5,605 bases of DNA from Pseudomonadota bacterium (GTDB lineage Bacteria > Pseudomonadota > Gammaproteobacteria > Steroidobacterales > Steroidobacteraceae): contig JAKCEJ010000211.1 of NCBI GenBank assembly GCA_021838065.1, forward strand, positions 1-5,605. Reading direction: 5' to 3'. Below are positions 4,054 to 5,605 of this stretch, in pieces (position 1 is the first letter of the stretch; every line of letters begins with the position of its first letter). The notes below the pieces were generated by a model, which did not search any database, was not told the DNA's origin, and saw nothing but the letters and a program-made list of their open reading frames with translations. The position numbers and the translations under genes were made by a program.

Positions 4054-5605
4054 TAACGGCTGGTCACGACGTATCGGCCCGCTCCCTTCAGCATCACGAT
4101 GGCGCGCTTGCCGCCGTCGGCAGGCTGGCTCGCCCTAGGCCTGCCGTTGACCATCACCCGTGCCCCGGGAGCGGGAAGCGGCACAGACACCCGCGCCTCG
4201 ACCTGCGCGGGCAGATGGATCGTCGTGATGTAGCCGTGCGCATTGCGGATTGCGACGCGCAGCAGCCCATGCGGCGTCGGTTCCGACCCTTTCGCCCACT
4301 TCAGGCCGATCAGGTCCGGCCGGATGTCAACGCGCGCGAATCCGCCGGCGGTCGGCCGGATTCCCAGCACCTGGCTCATCAACCACGGCGTGACGCCGCT
4401 CGACCAGCCGTGCGCCAGGCTCACGCTGAAACCCGACACATTGTCGGCCTGCAATGACTCGTGGAAGAGAAAGCCCTTGAACCAGGTCGGGCTGTAGCCT
4501 TCCCAGAAACTGGTCGCGCCCTCGCGCACCATGCCGCCCCAGTAGCGGCGGATCCAGTTCAGCGCCGCGCGCCGGTGCCCCATCTTGGCCATCGCGCTGA
4601 CGACGTAGAAGTTGTAATACGGCGTAATCACGTAGGAGCTGTATTCAGGATTGCCGGCCTGCGCAAGCACTTGGCGCCAGATCGCCGCGTACTGACCCTG
4701 GTTCGCGACGCCCGAGAGAACGGCGTAGGCATTGGGTTGCCAGCGGTCCCCGAACGTGCCGTGCGCATCCCGCATGTACTTCTGCGCCGCGGCCTTGAGC
4801 GCGCTCGCTTCGCTCGCCATGCGTGCCGCGTTCTTCTCATCGTGCAGCACGCCCAGCAGATAGGCGCCGTCCTTGAACGCCGCATAGTATTCGAACTGAG
4901 TCGCCATGCGCGTCTGTGCGGTGTAGCCGCTCATGCCCGGCGCCCAGTCGACGAACGGCCAGGCGTGCGTCAGGTCGGAGAACAGGTCGCGGCGGTCGAG
5001 ATCCTTCTCCATGTACCGAAGCAGCTGCACGAGGCGCGTGTGCACGCTGCGCAGCTGCTGCAGCGAGCCGGTATGCAGATAATACTCACGCTCCCCGGTC
5101 ACCCAGAACGCCGAGTAGCCGGGAATGCCGTTCACATGCTGCGTGATGGGCTCTGGGCCGAGCAGGCGGTTGAGCGTGTCGCGCATCAGGAAGTGATCGC
5201 CGAACACGTCGGCGATGGTGCGCCCGCTGACGTCGAGATCGCCCATCCACCGGTTGCGGTCCCGCTTGGGCGCATCCCAGATGTCATCCTGCATGCACAG
5301 GTGCGCCGTGTAGGCGCCGATGGCCCACATTCTGTTGAGCAGCGGATCGGAGGACTCGAACGACCCCTGGTATGTCACCGGAGCCGCGATGCCATCGAGA
5401 CGAATCGTCCGGAATGGGGTCGAGCGCCCGCCGGTGAAGCGGATGACGGCGTAGCGGAATGCGCTCTTCGGTCCGTATGCGGTCCCATGCGGCGGCAGAT
5501 AGACCGGGTCCACACCGAGGTATGGCTGCATCAGCGCCTCGGCCTCGGACTCGCCGTACTGCACGGTCACTTGAGCGGGCGCATCCGAATCGGATTGCAG
5601 TTCGA
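4053..5605 (-). CDS. GH78-type alpha-L-rhamnosidase, C-terminal part (5' end outside window)
   Basis: The reading frame is open to the right edge, so the gene is truncated. A GTG at 5570-5568 is an internal valine: eleven further in-frame codons precede it and read as beta-sandwich-like sequence. Some 516 residues are visible; GH78 proteins are usually 700-1100. Numbering from that valine, a beta-sandwich end (YGES...FRYAVIRFTGG) covers about 1-65. The (alpha/alpha)6 catalytic barrel covers about 75-400, with the GH78 signature DAPKRDRNRWMGD at 99-111, FVDWAPG at 206-212, and YWGGMVREGATSFWEGYSP at 343-361 (candidate base E357). HGWSSG lies at 387-392. The C-terminal beta-sandwich (VLGIRPTAGGFARVDIRPDL onward) covers about 401-505. 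The enzyme hydrolyses terminal alpha-L-rhamnosyl residues from glycosides or polysaccharides by an inverting mechanism. Signal peptide and location cannot be judged. It converges on the regulator gene and would supply L-rhamnose to the neighbouring pathway. The family is very likely; the precise substrate is unknown. Confidence 0.88.
   Translation of the reverse strand, partial: ELQSDSDAPAQVTVQYGESEAEALMQPYLGVDPVYLPPHGTAYGPKSAFRYAVIRFTGGRSTPFRTIRLDGIAAPVTYQGSFESSDPLLNRMWAIGAYTAHLCMQDDIWDAPKRDRNRWMGDLDVSGRTIADVFGDHFLMRDTLNRLLGPEPITQHVNGIPGYSAFWVTGEREYYLHTGSLQQLRSVHTRLVQLLRYMEKDLDRRDLFSDLTHAWPFVDWAPGMSGYTAQTRMATQFEYYAAFKDGAYLLGVLHDEKNAARMASEASALKAAAQKYMRDAHGTFGDRWQPNAYAVLSGVANQGQYAAIWRQVLAQAGNPEYSSYVITPYYNFYVVSAMAKMGHRRAALNWIRRYWGGMVREGATSFWEGYSPTWFKGFLFHESLQADNVSGFSVSLAHGWSSGVTPWLMSQVLGIRPTAGGFARVDIRPDLIGLKWAKGSEPTPHGLLRVAIRNAHGYITTIHLPAQVEARVSVPLPAPGARVMVNGRPRASQPADGGKRAIVMLKGAGRYVVTSR

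Noticed and set aside
3717..4457. Plus-strand open frame spanning the end of the regulator and the rhamnosidase 3' end
   Set aside because: It is out of frame with the regulator and antisense to the rhamnosidase, Arg/Ala-rich, and reads through the convergent hairpin. It is a composition artefact.
5568..5570. GTG as the start codon of the rhamnosidase
   Set aside because: The frame stays open upstream to the window edge with plausible coding sequence, and a start here would cut into a beta-sandwich. It is an internal valine.
1..5605. Search for mobile elements, CRISPR repeats, tRNA or rRNA genes and a novel defence or other undescribed system
   Set aside because: I saw no terminal inverted repeats, transposase motifs, spaced direct repeats or RNA gene signatures by eye. 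All sizeable genes belong to known carbohydrate-use families.

Overview
The window is high-GC bacterial DNA, densely coding and with strongly G/C-biased third codon positions. It reads as one sugar-use locus for L-rhamnose. I see four catabolic genes on the minus strand, one plus-strand regulator, and the 3' part of a minus-strand glycoside hydrolase gene. Protein similarities and layout suggest a proteobacterium, perhaps a plant-polysaccharide or glycoside degrader. The sequence alone does not fix the genus.

Layout, left to right. Positions 1-107 (minus) hold the first 35 codons of a COG3618-type amidohydrolase, probably the sugar lactonase, cut by the window edge. Positions 190-939 (minus) encode a classical short-chain dehydrogenase. 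Positions 953-1807 (minus) encode an FAH-family hydrolase. Positions 1865-3043 (minus) encode an enolase-superfamily L-rhamnonate dehydratase with all expected catalytic residues; this is the most secure call. These four genes run leftward from a 101-bp divergent intergenic region (3044-3144). That region separates them from an IclR-family regulator gene at 3145-4032 (plus). A 20-bp gap with a perfect 7-bp hairpin then separates the regulator from the convergent GH78-type alpha-L-rhamnosidase gene. The rhamnosidase gene runs from the right edge (5605) to 4053 on the minus strand and lacks its 5' end.

How the genes fit together (inference from known families). The rhamnosidase releases L-rhamnose from glycosides. 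A rhamnose dehydrogenase, not visible here, would oxidise it to the lactone, and the amidohydrolase would open the lactone to L-rhamnonate. The dehydratase makes 2-keto-3-deoxy-L-rhamnonate. The SDR would oxidise that to the 2,4-diketo acid, and the FAH-family enzyme would hydrolyse it to pyruvate and L-lactate. This is the non-phosphorylative 'diketo-hydrolase' branch described in Sphingomonas (LRA1-3, LRA5, LRA6), as opposed to the aldolase (LRA4) branch. The IclR protein is the likely local regulator, and a 26-bp AT-rich island just before its start codon is the best candidate for promoter and operator.

I found no mobile elements, CRISPR arrays, tRNA or rRNA genes, and no clearly undescribed system. 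The points that deserve a second look are the AT-rich control island, the shared convergent hairpin, and some active-site variants in the rhamnosidase and the SDR.
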